A DNA stretch of 62,342 nt. Origin: Acetobacter orientalis (GTDB taxonomy: Bacteria > Pseudomonadota > Alphaproteobacteria > Acetobacterales > Acetobacteraceae). The stretch is taken from positions 1 to 62,342 of the forward strand of contig NZ_BAMX01000039.1 of the NCBI RefSeq assembly GCF_000963965.1, read 5' to 3'. This document shows positions 26,168-34,547 of this stretch, piece by piece. Position 1 is the stretch's first letter. Each line of letters starts with the position of its first letter. A program made the translations under genes and the position numbers. The notes beneath the pieces were generated by a model, which saw only the letters and a program-made list of their open reading frames with translations, was not told where the DNA came from and did no database searches.

Positions 26168-27805
26168 ATGTCTTCAGAACAAACTCTCTCTGCCGATGTC
26201 GTGATCGTAGGGTCCGGCGTGGCTGGCAGCTCTATCGCTAACGAACTGGCTCGTGCTGGTATTTCCGTTATTGTGCTTGAAGCTGGCCCGCGTGTAGACC
26301 GCCAGCATTTTGTAGATAACTTCCGTAATTTGGAAAACAAGCCTTCTTACCAAGGGCCTTTCCCGGCTGTGCCGTGGGCGCGCCACCCCCCAAACCAGAT
26401 GACCCCTAACGAGTACCTGCACACAAGCGGCCCCAATGCAGAGGCCTACCAGCAGGTTTATTTACGTATGATGGGTGGCACCACATGGCATTGGGCCGGG
26501 TGCGCTTGGCGCTATCTCCCATCAGACTTTGAGCTAAAAACCCGCTACGGCCAAGGCCGCGACTGGGCGCTAAGCTACGATGACCTAGAGCCATTTTATT
26601 ATCAGGCTGAGGTGATGATGGGCGTATGCGGCCCAGACCCCGCAAAAGAAGACCTCGGCTCTCCGCGCAAGCAACCCTACCCTATGGAAGCGCTGCCAAT
26701 TTCGTACGCGGCGCAGCAATTCCGTAAACTTATTAACGAAAAAACACCCTACCGCGTTGTGCACGAGCCACAAGCCCGTAACACGCGCCCATATGATAAC
26801 CGGCCAACCTGTGAAGGCCATAATAACTGCATGCCTATTTGCCCCATTGGGGCCATGTATAATGGCGGGTATTCAGTTTACCATGCAGAAGCCGCCGGGG
26901 CTAAATTTGTGCCCAATGCGGTCGTGTACCGTATAGAGCGCGACAGTGCGAACAAACGCGTAACTGCCGTACATTATATGGACCCCGATAAAGGCTCGCA
27001 CCGCGTAACAGGCAAATATTTTGTTATTGCCGCCCACTGTATTGAAACCGCAAAACTGCTCTTGGTTTCAGCAGATGACCAAAGCCCCAATGGTGTTGCC
27101 AACAGTTCTGGCCATGTTGGCCGTAACATGATGGACCATACCGGTGTGCAGGTTACCTTTATTAGTGGTGATAAAGCGCTCTGGCCGGGCCGCGGCCCGC
27201 TTGAAACCAACGTGATTGACAATTTCCGTGATGGAAGCTGGCGCTCTGAGCGTGGGGCCTACCTTGTGCACATGGTTGATGACAACCAAGTTGACCTTGC
27301 AACACAGCTTGCCATTTCTAAAGGCTATGTCGGGAAAGACTTGGAAGAGCAAATACGGTATCTGGCTGCCCATACTGTACGCCTGTTTAGCCATAACGAA
27401 GCCTTGCCAGACCCAGAAAACCGCCTGACACTAAGCAAAACCAACAAAGATATTCTGGGCATTCCGCACCCAGATGTTTACTATAAACTGCCAGACTATA
27501 CCGTTAAAAGTTGTGAGCACACACGCGGTGTTTTTAAAGACCTTATTGGCCTTATGCATGGCACAGATGAACAGTGGACACCGGGCTACTTCCCGCAAGA
27601 CCACCCCTCTGGCAGCACCATTATGGGCACAGACCCCAAAGATTCTGTGGTTGATGGCTTTTGCCGTACCCACGACCATGAGAACCTGTTTATTGCCAGC
27701 TCCTCTGTTTTTTCTACCGTTGGTACCGGCAACATTACCCTAACTGTTGCTGCCCTTGCCCTGCGTGTGGCCGACACGCTGAAAAAAGAGCTTGTCCATG
27801 CCTAA
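26168..27805 (+). CDS. Large (flavoprotein) subunit of gluconate/sorbitol/fructose-type dehydrogenase
   Basis: A 545-residue GMC oxidoreductase that oxidises a sugar, polyol or sugar acid at the periplasmic face. FAD binding is shown by VVIVGSGVAGSSIANEL (about residue 11) and MMGGTTWHWAG (~100). The cysteines in CEGHNNCMPICPIGA (~215-225) match the 3Fe-4S cluster region of this family. The C-terminal SGSTIMGTDPKDSVVD and DHENLFIASSSVF complete the GMC signature. It is close in wording to the Gluconobacter fructose dehydrogenase large subunit as I recall it, but substrate specificity cannot be read by eye. It is preceded by its small subunit and overlaps the cytochrome gene by 8 bp. Confidence 0.9.
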   Translation: MSSEQTLSADVVIVGSGVAGSSIANELARAGISVIVLEAGPRVDRQHFVDNFRNLENKPSYQGPFPAVPWARHPPNQMTPNEYLHTSGPNAEAYQQVYLRMMGGTTWHWAGCAWRYLPSDFELKTRYGQGRDWALSYDDLEPFYYQAEVMMGVCGPDPAKEDLGSPRKQPYPMEALPISYAAQQFRKLINEKTPYRVVHEPQARNTRPYDNRPTCEGHNNCMPICPIGAMYNGGYSVYHAEAAGAKFVPNAVVYRIERDSANKRVTAVHYMDPDKGSHRVTGKYFVIAAHCIETAKLLLVSADDQSPNGVANSSGHVGRNMMDHTGVQVTFISGDKALWPGRGPLETNVIDNFRDGSWRSERGAYLVHMVDDNQVDLATQLAISKGYVGKDLEEQIRYLAAHTVRLFSHNEALPDPENRLTLSKTNKDILGIPHPDVYYKLPDYTVKSCEHTRGVFKDLIGLMHGTDEQWTPGYFPQDHPSGSTIMGTDPKDSVVDGFCRTHDHENLFIASSSVFSTVGTGNITLTVAALALRVADTLKKELVHA

Positions 27806-29246
27806 TACTTTCATGTCTTCTCTTATAAAGGGTGTGTACACTCTGTTCGGCTCGAGTGCGCTTATTGGTGCACTCGCCGCTATGCCTGCGCAAGCGCAAG
27901 GCACTGCGCCCAATACCCCACCGGCTGCCCCCTCTACCCCAGCTACGGCAACACCCCCTAAAGCCGAAGCTCCTACGGCAGACACACCAGCACCAGCACC
28001 AGCACCAGCACAGGCTGCAACAACCGGTGCCGATGCCGCAACGCTTGAACGCGGTGCCTATATTGCCACCGCAGCAGACTGCGTGGCCTGCCATACCAAA
28101 CCCGGCGGCATACCTTATGCAGGTGGGTTAAAAATTAGCACGCCTATGGGCGATGTGATCTCAACAAACATTACCCCAGACCCTGAGCACGGTATTGGTG
28201 CTTATACCGAGCAAGAGTTTGACCAAGCCGTGCGCCACGGTGTGCGCCGTGATGGTGCCTATCTGTACCCTGTTATGCCCTATGTTTCTTACGCAGGTAT
28301 GACAGACCAAGACGTACACGCGCTCTATCTATGGTTTAAAGACAGCGTTAAGCCCGTTGCTACGCAACCCAAACCAACAGAGCTGAGCTTTCCGGCTAAT
28401 ATGCGCAGTGCTATGGCAGCGTGGAATTTTGTAACCACAAAAGAGCAGCCAGAAACGGGAGATTCCGCAACGTATGACCCCATGCGCCGAGGCCGTTACC
28501 TTACCACAGCGCTGGAACATTGCGGCACCTGCCACACACCGCGTAATTTTATGCTCAGCGAAAAGCAGGATCACTTCCTTGCTGGGGCCTCTTTGGGGGC
28601 ATGGTACGCGCCTAACGTCACCTCATCCAAAACCAGTGGCATTGGCACATGGTCTGAAGATGACCTTGTGGCTTACCTACGCACAGGCCGCCTAAAAGGC
28701 CACGCCCAAGCCGCTGGCCCTATGGGGGAAGCAGTAGAGCACAGCACCAGCAAACTAACCGATAAAGACCTGCACGCCATTGCGGCCTACGTTTTACAAG
28801 TACCCGCAATGGAAGATGACCTTGAGCACAAACCGCGTGACAGTTTTGGGGCCGCACAAGACACCCCAGACCTGCGCACCAAAGAGCCAACCCGCATAGA
28901 TGACCTAAGCGAAATGGATGGCCCGCATATTTATGATGCCAACTGCTCTGCCTGCCACGGCCATAATGGCGCAGGAACGCTAGACCAGTATGCGCCCTCT
29001 CTGTTTGCAAACTCTACTGTAGGCAGTATGCGGCCAGATAACCTGGTTATGACCATTTTGCACGGTGTTAACCGCAACACCAAAGATGGCCACGCAGGTA
29101 TGCCCGGCTTTGACAGCCACTCAGACGTGCAGCGCCTGAGCAATAGCGAAATTGCTAAACTCACAAACTACCTCACTGCCACCTACGGCAGCGGAGATGC
29201 CCACGTTACCCCAGAAAAAGTAGAAGAATTTCGCAAGGCTTTATAA
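27798..29246 (+). CDS. Triheme cytochrome c subunit of the dehydrogenase
   Basis: A 482-residue membrane-anchored cytochrome with three heme-binding motifs: CVACH (about residue 95), CGTCH (~241) and CSACH (~382). It accepts electrons from the flavoprotein and passes them to ubiquinone. A signal peptide (to AQAQ, ~33) is followed by an unusually long Pro/Ala/Thr linker (~35-80), which contains a hexanucleotide repeat. The C-terminal part lacks an obvious long helix but has amphipathic stretches, as in the related subunits. Start ATG 27798 overlaps the large subunit by 8 bp. A strong terminator follows. Confidence 0.9.
   Translation: MPNTFMSSLIKGVYTLFGSSALIGALAAMPAQAQGTAPNTPPAAPSTPATATPPKAEAPTADTPAPAPAPAQAATTGADAATLERGAYIATAADCVACHTKPGGIPYAGGLKISTPMGDVISTNITPDPEHGIGAYTEQEFDQAVRHGVRRDGAYLYPVMPYVSYAGMTDQDVHALYLWFKDSVKPVATQPKPTELSFPANMRSAMAAWNFVTTKEQPETGDSATYDPMRRGRYLTTALEHCGTCHTPRNFMLSEKQDHFLAGASLGAWYAPNVTSSKTSGIGTWSEDDLVAYLRTGRLKGHAQAAGPMGEAVEHSTSKLTDKDLHAIAAYVLQVPAMEDDLEHKPRDSFGAAQDTPDLRTKEPTRIDDLSEMDGPHIYDANCSACHGHNGAGTLDQYAPSLFANSTVGSMRPDNLVMTILHGVNRNTKDGHAGMPGFDSHSDVQRLSNSEIAKLTNYLTATYGSGDAHVTPEKVEEFRKAL
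27985..28008 (+). repeat. (CACCAG)4 hexamer repeat inside the cytochrome linker
   Basis: Four exact CACCAG units encode a run of alternating Pro and Ala in the linker between the signal peptide and the first heme domain. The unit keeps the reading frame, so copy-number change would only lengthen or shorten the tether. Confidence 0.85.
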
Positions 29247-29276
29247 CAAACAAGCGCGTTTTACACTCTGCTTTTT

Positions 29277-29308
29277 AACGCCCGGCACGCTTATGCCGGG
29301 CGTTTTTT
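29277..29308 (+). terminator. Rho-independent terminator of the dehydrogenase operon
   Basis: AACGCCCGGCA (29277-29287) pairs perfectly with TGCCGGGCGTT (29294-29304), followed by TTTT. The stem lies 30 bp after the cytochrome stop and abuts the stop codon of the convergent transporter gene, which it may also serve. Confidence 0.9.
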
Positions 29309-29309
29309 A

Positions 29310-30227
29310 TTACCCCTGCTTTTGCCCGTTGACTGGCTTATGTGACCAGTACGAGGCTAAAAAAGAACCTGAAATATTATGCCATATTGAAAAAACAGCC
29401 CCCGGCAACGCTGCAAGCGGCGAGAAATATAAACGCCCCAATGTTGCCGCCAGACCTGAGTTTTGCATACCAACCTCTAAGGCTAGAGTGCGGCACACGC
29501 TTTCTTCAAACCCTAACAGGCGGCCACCCCAGTAACCGCCTAGCAAACCAAGGGCATTGTGCAGCACAACCCCCAGCAACAGCACTGGCCCCACGGCTGC
29601 AAGCGAAGGTTTTACACCCGCTACAATACAACCAATAATAAGCAAAATAGACGCCATAGCCACAAAAGGCAGGGCTGGCTCAACACGTTTTACCATACGC
29701 CCACAAAACATATTAAGCACAACACCTGCCAGCACAGGCAAAGCAACCAGAGTAACAATACTGTAAAACAGCCCCCAGCTATCGACCGCTACAGTAGCGG
29801 CACTATAAAAACGGGTTAAAACAGGTGTTGCAACAATACCCACCAGTGTAGAAAACGCGCTGATACTGACAGACAGCGCCACATCGCCTTTGGAGAGGTA
29901 GATCATAACGTTAGAGGCTGTACCGCTTGAAACACAGCCTACCAACACCATGCCGGTTGTAAGAGCGGGCGACATAGCCAGTAAGTGCGCAATAAGCCAA
30001 GCTCCAAAGGGCATAACCAAATAATGCAGCCCAACCCCCGCCAAAACCGGCCCGGGCCTACGCGCTACACGCCAAAAATCTGCCGGGGTAAGAGACACCC
30101 CCATAGTAAACATAACAAATGCCAGCAAAGGCATAATGGCCGGTGTAAAAACACTAAAAACTGTTGGCACAGCCACAGCTAGGCCAGATACCAGAAGTGC
30201 CCAAACAGGAAAAAGCCGGGTTAACAT
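29310..30227 (-). CDS. Bile acid:sodium symporter (BASS) family transporter
   Basis: A 305-residue membrane protein with about nine to ten helices. Family marks are FVMFTMGVSLTPADF (about residue 38), GCVSSGTASNVMIYLSKGD (~97, the first crossover region) and LALEVGMQNSGLAATL (~248, the second crossover). Bacterial members of this subgroup (PanS-like) move pantoate-type or other organic acids with sodium, and the substrate here is unknown. AAAAGGGA lies 13 bases upstream of the ATG. It is convergent with the dehydrogenase operon and divergent from the next gene. Confidence 0.83.
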   Translation of the reverse strand: MLTRLFPVWALLVSGLAVAVPTVFSVFTPAIMPLLAFVMFTMGVSLTPADFWRVARRPGPVLAGVGLHYLVMPFGAWLIAHLLAMSPALTTGMVLVGCVSSGTASNVMIYLSKGDVALSVSISAFSTLVGIVATPVLTRFYSAATVAVDSWGLFYSIVTLVALPVLAGVVLNMFCGRMVKRVEPALPFVAMASILLIIGCIVAGVKPSLAAVGPVLLLGVVLHNALGLLGGYWGGRLLGFEESVCRTLALEVGMQNSGLAATLGRLYFSPLAALPGAVFSIWHNISGSFLASYWSHKPVNGQKQG

Positions 30228-30394
30228 AAGCTGTGGTGCGTCCCTTTTAGTAAACTCGCCCTGCCGCGCTCATACGGCCTGCGCTGTATGCCGCATAAAG
30301 CAAACACCCCCTCTATGGCCAGCTTAATGGGCTGGAGCACCTCTGTAGAAACACACATGAAAGTACGCCCCCCAGACTGAGCCTAATAGGCGCC

Positions 30395-30422
30395 TTGATT
30401 TATAGTTATGTTATATCATAAT
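30395..30422 (+). promoter_or_regulatory. Sigma70-like promoter for the small unknown protein and adenosine deaminase
   Basis: TTGATT (30395-30400) and CATAAT (30417-30422) are 16 bp apart in an AT-rich stretch, 62 bp before the ATG at 30484. The match is good but not verified. Confidence 0.5.
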
Positions 30423-30483
30423 AATACCCACTACTCTCTTTCCAGAGCGCAAGAGCCTACCGTAACAAAACCAAGGACGCGCC

Positions 30484-30852
30484 ATGCCCACTCGCATTCA
30501 GCACTCCAACGAACGTACCCCCCGCCACGAAATTTGGCACCGTTACGAGGGCAATGAGTGGGCCGCTTTTGACCAGCTCCCCCCCAGCATTAGGCAGCGC
30601 CTACACGAACATAGTTACGATGCTTGGTCTGTTAACGCCTTAAAGCTCTGGCACCATTACAAGCGTATTTATGGAGCCACACAGCGCGCAGAACGCGCCC
30701 TTATTCGCTACCTAGATTATTGCGAACGCCTAGAGCGAGAAGCCTTTGCCGCCCGCTACACCGCCCGTTACGGCGCGACCCTACCGCACGATGCCGCCAT
30801 GGGCACCGTGCTACGCAACCACACAGCCCCTTGCCCGGTAAGCCACAAATAA
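30484..30852 (+). CDS. Small basic protein, possibly DUF6525-like
   Basis: A 122-residue, helix-rich and charged protein without signal peptide or membrane span. The core reads NEWAAFDQLPPSIRQRLHEH then AWSVNALKLWHHYKR, followed by a long helix RALIRYLDYCERLEREAFAAR. The D-x-LPP-x-x-R-x-x-L-H opening resembles the small DUF6525-type proteins of alphaproteobacteria, but I am not sure. AAGGA precedes the ATG by seven bases and a plausible promoter lies at 30395-30422. The adenosine deaminase gene follows after 86 bp on the same strand. Function unknown. Confidence 0.6.
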   Translation: MPTRIQHSNERTPRHEIWHRYEGNEWAAFDQLPPSIRQRLHEHSYDAWSVNALKLWHHYKRIYGATQRAERALIRYLDYCERLEREAFAARYTARYGATLPHDAAMGTVLRNHTAPCPVSHK

Positions 30853-30938
30853 CACGAGCGCCGCACCGCTTTTCTGTACGCCTGAGCCTGCTAGTTTCTG
30901 CTAAGAAGGCAGACAGCTTCTTGTTCAGGATACGTCTC

Positions 30939-32501
30939 ATGCTTTTGCGCTCTGTTGTGCTTGCCAGTGCCCTTTTTGCTGTGCCCCTTAACGTCATAGG
31001 GGCGCCACTTACACCAGAGCAAGCCACCGCACAGCTTTACACAGCCCTGCGCACAGACCCAGAGCGCTTAACTCTTTTCTTGCGCCAGTTTCCTAAAGGG
31101 GCAGATTTACATAACCATCTGGTAGGGGCCATTTATGCAGAAAGCTACCTGAAATGGGCCGCCCAAGATGGCCTATGTGTAAACACAGAAACAAACAGCA
31201 TTTTACCAAATGCCTGCACCAAGCCAGAGCAGCAAAGCCAACTGCCAGCCACAGCTTTGCCCCACAATGCTACCACCACAACAGCCATGATAGATGCCCT
31301 GTCTATGCGGGACTTTGTGCCCACAGCACAAGACCGCTCTGGCCACGACCATTTTTTTGCAACGTTTGACAAGTTTGCCGCCTTAACCAGCAAACATAGC
31401 GGCGACAGCCTAGCCGAAGCCCTAGACCGCGCCGCCAATGAACATATTACCTACCTAGAGCTTATGGTTTCTCCCGCTCTTGGCCAACTCATTGCCGCAG
31501 GTGGTAAACACCCATTAGAAGACGAAAATTTTCAAGCCGCCATAGCCAACTTACAAAAAGACCTACCCAACCTTTTACAGGCCGTAAAACAAGAAACTGA
31601 CGATATGGAGGCACGTGCTAACACCCTGCTACAGTGCGGCACACCACAAGCCCACCCCGGTTGCCATGTTACGGTACGCTATCTTTACCAAACCGTGCGT
31701 GTTTTACCGCCCCCGGCTGTGTTCTCCCAACTCTATACCGGGTATAATGTTGTGCAGGCAGACCCACGGTTTGTCGGGCTCAATTTTGTTGCCCCAGAAG
31801 ACAACACCATAGCCATGCGCGATTACGACCTACACATGCGTATGTTTAAAACCCTTGGCGCACTCTACCCCGATGTAAAACTAAGCCTGCATGCGGGTGA
31901 GCTAGTACCGGGCCTTGTACCGCCAGAAGGGCTTGAGCACCATATTGAGGCCGCGGTTAACGTGGCAGGGGCCAAGCGCATTGGCCACGGCATTGATATA
32001 ATATGGGAAAAAAACGCCCCTACCCTTTTGCAAACAATGGCAAAAAACAATATTCTGGTTGAAATTAACCTGACCAGTAACGACCTGATTTTAAACGTAA
32101 AAGGTAAAGAACACCCCTTTGCACTGTATTGGCGGGCAGGTGTGCCGCTTGCTTTGTCTACAGATGATGAAGGCGTATCGCGCGCAGACCTAACGCAAGA
32201 CTATTACCGGGCAGCCACAACATGGCCCCTCACCTACCAAGAGCTAAAAACACTCTCCCGCAATGGGCTAACCTATGCGTTTCTACCCGGTGCAAGCCTA
32301 TGGCAACACGGCACACTCACACCCGCCTGCACCCAAAAGGCCAGCACGACCTGCACCAATTTTCTCAAAAATAGTGATAAAGCACGCTTACAAATGACCT
32401 TAGAAAATAAGTTTAGCGCGTTTGAAGAAAGTGTTACAAAAAACAGACTCTTTAAAAACGATAAAGGCTTTGTAAACACAACCCCAGCATCTGCCCCTTA
32501 A
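30939..32501 (+). CDS. Exported adenosine/adenine deaminase family protein
   Basis: A 520-residue metal-dependent deaminase with a signal peptide (MLLRSVVLASALFAVPLNVI, cleavage near IGAP). The zinc and catalytic residues are all visible: HxH in KGADLHNHLVGAIYAE (about residue 60), HAGE (~322), IGHGID (~352) and STDDEGVSR (~412). The protein is longer than cytosolic Add, with extra segments between residues 80 and 130 and a C-terminal extension. The enzyme should deaminate nucleosides in the periplasm before uptake. ATG 30939 follows AGGA; the frame is open much further upstream, but that part overlaps the previous gene and is not protein-like. Confidence 0.82.
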   Translation: MLLRSVVLASALFAVPLNVIGAPLTPEQATAQLYTALRTDPERLTLFLRQFPKGADLHNHLVGAIYAESYLKWAAQDGLCVNTETNSILPNACTKPEQQSQLPATALPHNATTTTAMIDALSMRDFVPTAQDRSGHDHFFATFDKFAALTSKHSGDSLAEALDRAANEHITYLELMVSPALGQLIAAGGKHPLEDENFQAAIANLQKDLPNLLQAVKQETDDMEARANTLLQCGTPQAHPGCHVTVRYLYQTVRVLPPPAVFSQLYTGYNVVQADPRFVGLNFVAPEDNTIAMRDYDLHMRMFKTLGALYPDVKLSLHAGELVPGLVPPEGLEHHIEAAVNVAGAKRIGHGIDIIWEKNAPTLLQTMAKNNILVEINLTSNDLILNVKGKEHPFALYWRAGVPLALSTDDEGVSRADLTQDYYRAATTWPLTYQELKTLSRNGLTYAFLPGASLWQHGTLTPACTQKASTTCTNFLKNSDKARLQMTLENKFSAFEESVTKNRLFKNDKGFVNTTPASAP

Positions 32502-32532
32502 TGAACATGTGGGGGCATTTACCCCCCACAGA

Positions 32533-33216
32533 TTATATTTCAGCCCATTGCCGCACCAAATTATGGTACGTGGCTGTAAGCCCCAGCACTGCGGGGTGGT
32601 CATCTGGCAAGGCCTTGCGCGTCTCAATAATCGAGAGGTCGAAATTATAAAGCAAGGCGCGCTTACTATCGTCTTTCACAAGCGACTGCGACCAGAAAAA
32701 TGATGCCCACCGGCTCCCGCGTGTAACGGGGTTTACCGAATGTAAGCTGGTAGAGGGGTACACAACCATATGCCCGGCAGGCAGCTTAACGGTTTGCGTG
32801 CCATATGTGTCCTGAATAACCAGTTCACCCCCATCATAATCTTCTGGGTCGCTTAAAAACAGCGTGCTGGATACATCTGTGCGAATACGAAACCCTGTGC
32901 CGGGTAAAGCTCTAATGGCGTTATCAACATGGGCATGAAAATTCATGCCCTTGTCGTATCTGTTAAAAAGGGGTGGGTACACACGTAACGGCAAGGCTGC
33001 ACTTGTAAAGGTTGGGTTACGGCCCAGAGCCTTAAGCACAATCTGGCCAAGTTCCTTGCTTTCATCTGAATGTTCTGGAACTTGCAGGTTATATTTTGCT
33101 TTAGCCGACTGCTCACCTGCGGTCACTTTACCATCTACCCAGCCAGCGCCATCTAGCACTTTACGGCAATATGCCACTTCATCTGGTGTTAAGACATCAG
33201 GTATGCAAACCAGCAT
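32533..33216 (-). CDS. piuC: Fe(II)/2-oxoglutarate-dependent PKHD-type hydroxylase (PiuC/YbiX family)
   Basis: A 227-residue double-stranded beta-helix dioxygenase. Iron ligands appear as HxD in [11 protein letters not shown] (about residue 94) and the distal His in [14 protein letters not shown] (~158). The 2-oxoglutarate Arg is in [15 protein letters not shown] (~168). Members sit near TonB-dependent siderophore receptors and are linked to iron uptake; none is adjacent here, the nearest being about 27 kb away. The start at 33216 is the first codon of a good family N-terminus ([18 protein letters not shown]). Substrate unknown. Confidence 0.85.
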   Translation of the reverse strand: MLVCIPDVLTPDEVAYCRKVLDGAGWVDGKVTAGEQSAKAKYNLQVPEHSDESKELGQIVLKALGRNPTFTSAALPLRVYPPLFNRYDKGMNFHAHVDNAIRALPGTGFRIRTDVSSTLFLSDPEDYDGGELVIQDTYGTQTVKLPAGHMVVYPSTSLHSVNPVTRGSRWASFFWSQSLVKDDSKRALLYNFDLSIIETRKALPDDHPAVLGLTATYHNLVRQWAEI

Positions 33217-33320
33217 CCGCTTTACTTTCCTACACAGGCACAGCGCCTTTTGAACGGCGCCAGTGTAGGCAATGACTTTAAAAGATGCAATTGCGTATTG
33301 CTTGCAAATATAACCATAAA

Positions 33321-33350
33321 AAAACGCGGGGCCTGTAACCCCGCGTTTTA
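33321..33350. terminator. Rho-independent terminator after the DUF1328 gene
   Basis: AAAACGCGGGG (33321-33331) pairs with CCCCGCGTTTT (33339-33349) around a 7-base loop, with A and T runs on the two sides. It lies 29 bp past the stop of the minus-strand DUF1328 gene and can act in both directions. Confidence 0.85.
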
Positions 33351-33377
33351 GAAAATGACTTAATATGCGTTGTTGTT

Positions 33378-33542
33378 TTAGGGAGAACGCCCAAAAAAGA
33401 AGCTGATAACCAACAACACAACAAACACAAACACCAGAATTTTAGCAACACCGGCAAAACTGGCCGCTGCCCCACCAAACCCGAAAAGGGAGGCAAGAAG
33501 TGCTAAAATCAGAAAAATTAGAACCCAGCGCAAAATAGCCAT
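33378..33542 (-). CDS. DUF1328 small membrane protein
   Basis: A 54-residue, two-helix membrane peptide: a first helix (about 5-20, [15 protein letters not shown]), a small-residue turn with the family's [16 protein letters not shown] pattern, and a second helix (~35-50, [15 protein letters not shown]). Wording and length match the DUF1328 (YtjA-like) family, common beside stress and envelope genes. GGAGAG lies seven bases before the ATG, and a terminator follows. Function is unknown; a role in the envelope stress response is often assumed for such peptides. The gene is single. Confidence 0.88.
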   Translation of the reverse strand: MAILRWVLIFLILALLASLFGFGGAAASFAGVAKILVFVFVVLLVISFFFGRSP

Positions 33543-33680
33543 TTACGTCTCTCCTCACACTTTCCAAGCCAGCCTTTGTCTTAAAAGAAGGCTGGCCACA
33601 TGTCCCTTGCGGTTGAGAACGCAAAGAACTCGGAAAAGTTCGCACGTGAGAGTTAATGGCTTATGAAATCACGCCAAAAA

Positions 33681-34430
33681 TTATTCTGAACCGGGTATAA
33701 TGTCATACCCAGCACTGCCCGGAGCAGGGCCTGGCGCAGGGGCATTGCCTACTGCAACACCGACCATCTGGGCTGCGGTAGGGCCTATTTCGCGGGCATC
33801 AATGGCAATACCTAGCTCACCACTGGTGCCTGTCCCAACGGCATATATGCTTTGCCCGGCTTTAAGCCATGCAGCCAGTCGCGTTGCCTCACGCGGGGCA
33901 AGGTAAATAACCGTATGGTCTTTTAAAATAACACCACTTACCTGACCGTTCAGGTCGTAAAGCGGCATCCAAATGTCACCATGCAGCACAAGGTCTGGCC
34001 CGGTTATCATTTCGGGAGACTGCTGGGGCATAACAATAAAGCTGTCTTGCATGCTACGGCCACGGGGGCTGGTTAGGCTAAAGGCCCGTATAAGCGGCAA
34101 GCTGCAGGCTTTTAACCCTTGAATAGACACCGTGTCTCCGGGCTTAATAAGCCCGGCCACTGTATGCCCTTGGTCTGGAGAGACCAAAACCTGTGTGCCG
34201 TCTGTTAAGACCACACCCAGTACGCCCCCATGTGGCGCTGGCAAAAACTGCGCAACTTTGCCCGTAAATTGCGGCAGGCCAGACAGGTCATAAAGGCCTG
34301 TAGCCTGTTTTTCTGTCACGGTTTGATGGGCAGCAAACGAAGCAGATGCCGCAGGTTTAGACGCCGGAGCAGCAACGGCAACAGTAGATGCTACGAAAAA
34401 AGACACAGCAGAAAAAAGCAAGGTGCGCAT
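33681..34430 (-). CDS. Secreted protein with two related beta modules, unknown
   Basis: A 249-residue secreted protein with a signal peptide ending near AVAAPA. Two modules appear related. The first (residues ~55-110) reads FTGKVAQFLPAPHGGVLGVVL, then DGTQVLVSP, GLIKPGDTVSIQG. The second (~155-210) reads LNGQVSGVILKDHTVIYLAP, then WLKAGQSIYAVGTG. Both alternate a short G-x-V strand, a hydrophobic strand, D-x-T-x-V and a K-x-G-D/Q turn, as an OB-like barrel would. A Pro/Gly/Ala-rich tail follows. I do not recognise the family. It lies downstream of purH on the same strand. Confidence 0.65.
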   Translation of the reverse strand: MRTLLFSAVSFFVASTVAVAAPASKPAASASFAAHQTVTEKQATGLYDLSGLPQFTGKVAQFLPAPHGGVLGVVLTDGTQVLVSPDQGHTVAGLIKPGDTVSIQGLKACSLPLIRAFSLTSPRGRSMQDSFIVMPQQSPEMITGPDLVLHGDIWMPLYDLNGQVSGVILKDHTVIYLAPREATRLAAWLKAGQSIYAVGTGTSGELGIAIDAREIGPTAAQMVGVAVGNAPAPGPAPGSAGYDIIPGSE

Positions 34431-34448
34431 GGGTCAACCAATGTAACC

Positions 34449-34483
34449 CTCTGCCCGTCTTTTAACAGCCAAACCGGGCAGAG
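34449..34483. other. Hairpin between purH and the secreted-protein gene
   Basis: CTCTGCCCG (34449-34457) and CGGGCAGAG (34475-34483) form a perfect 9-bp stem with a 17-base loop. There is no T-run on the minus strand, so it is not a classical terminator. It may be a processing or transcription-pausing hairpin. Confidence 0.45.
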
Positions 34484-34547
34484 ATGTGTGGAACTCTACG
34501 GCATTGTTCGGCAAGAACGCCTGCCCGACAAGCGCCGTAAAAGCGTG

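Noticed and set aside
34449..34483. Terminator of purH
   Set aside because: The stem is perfect but no T-run follows on the minus strand, so I list it only as a hairpin.
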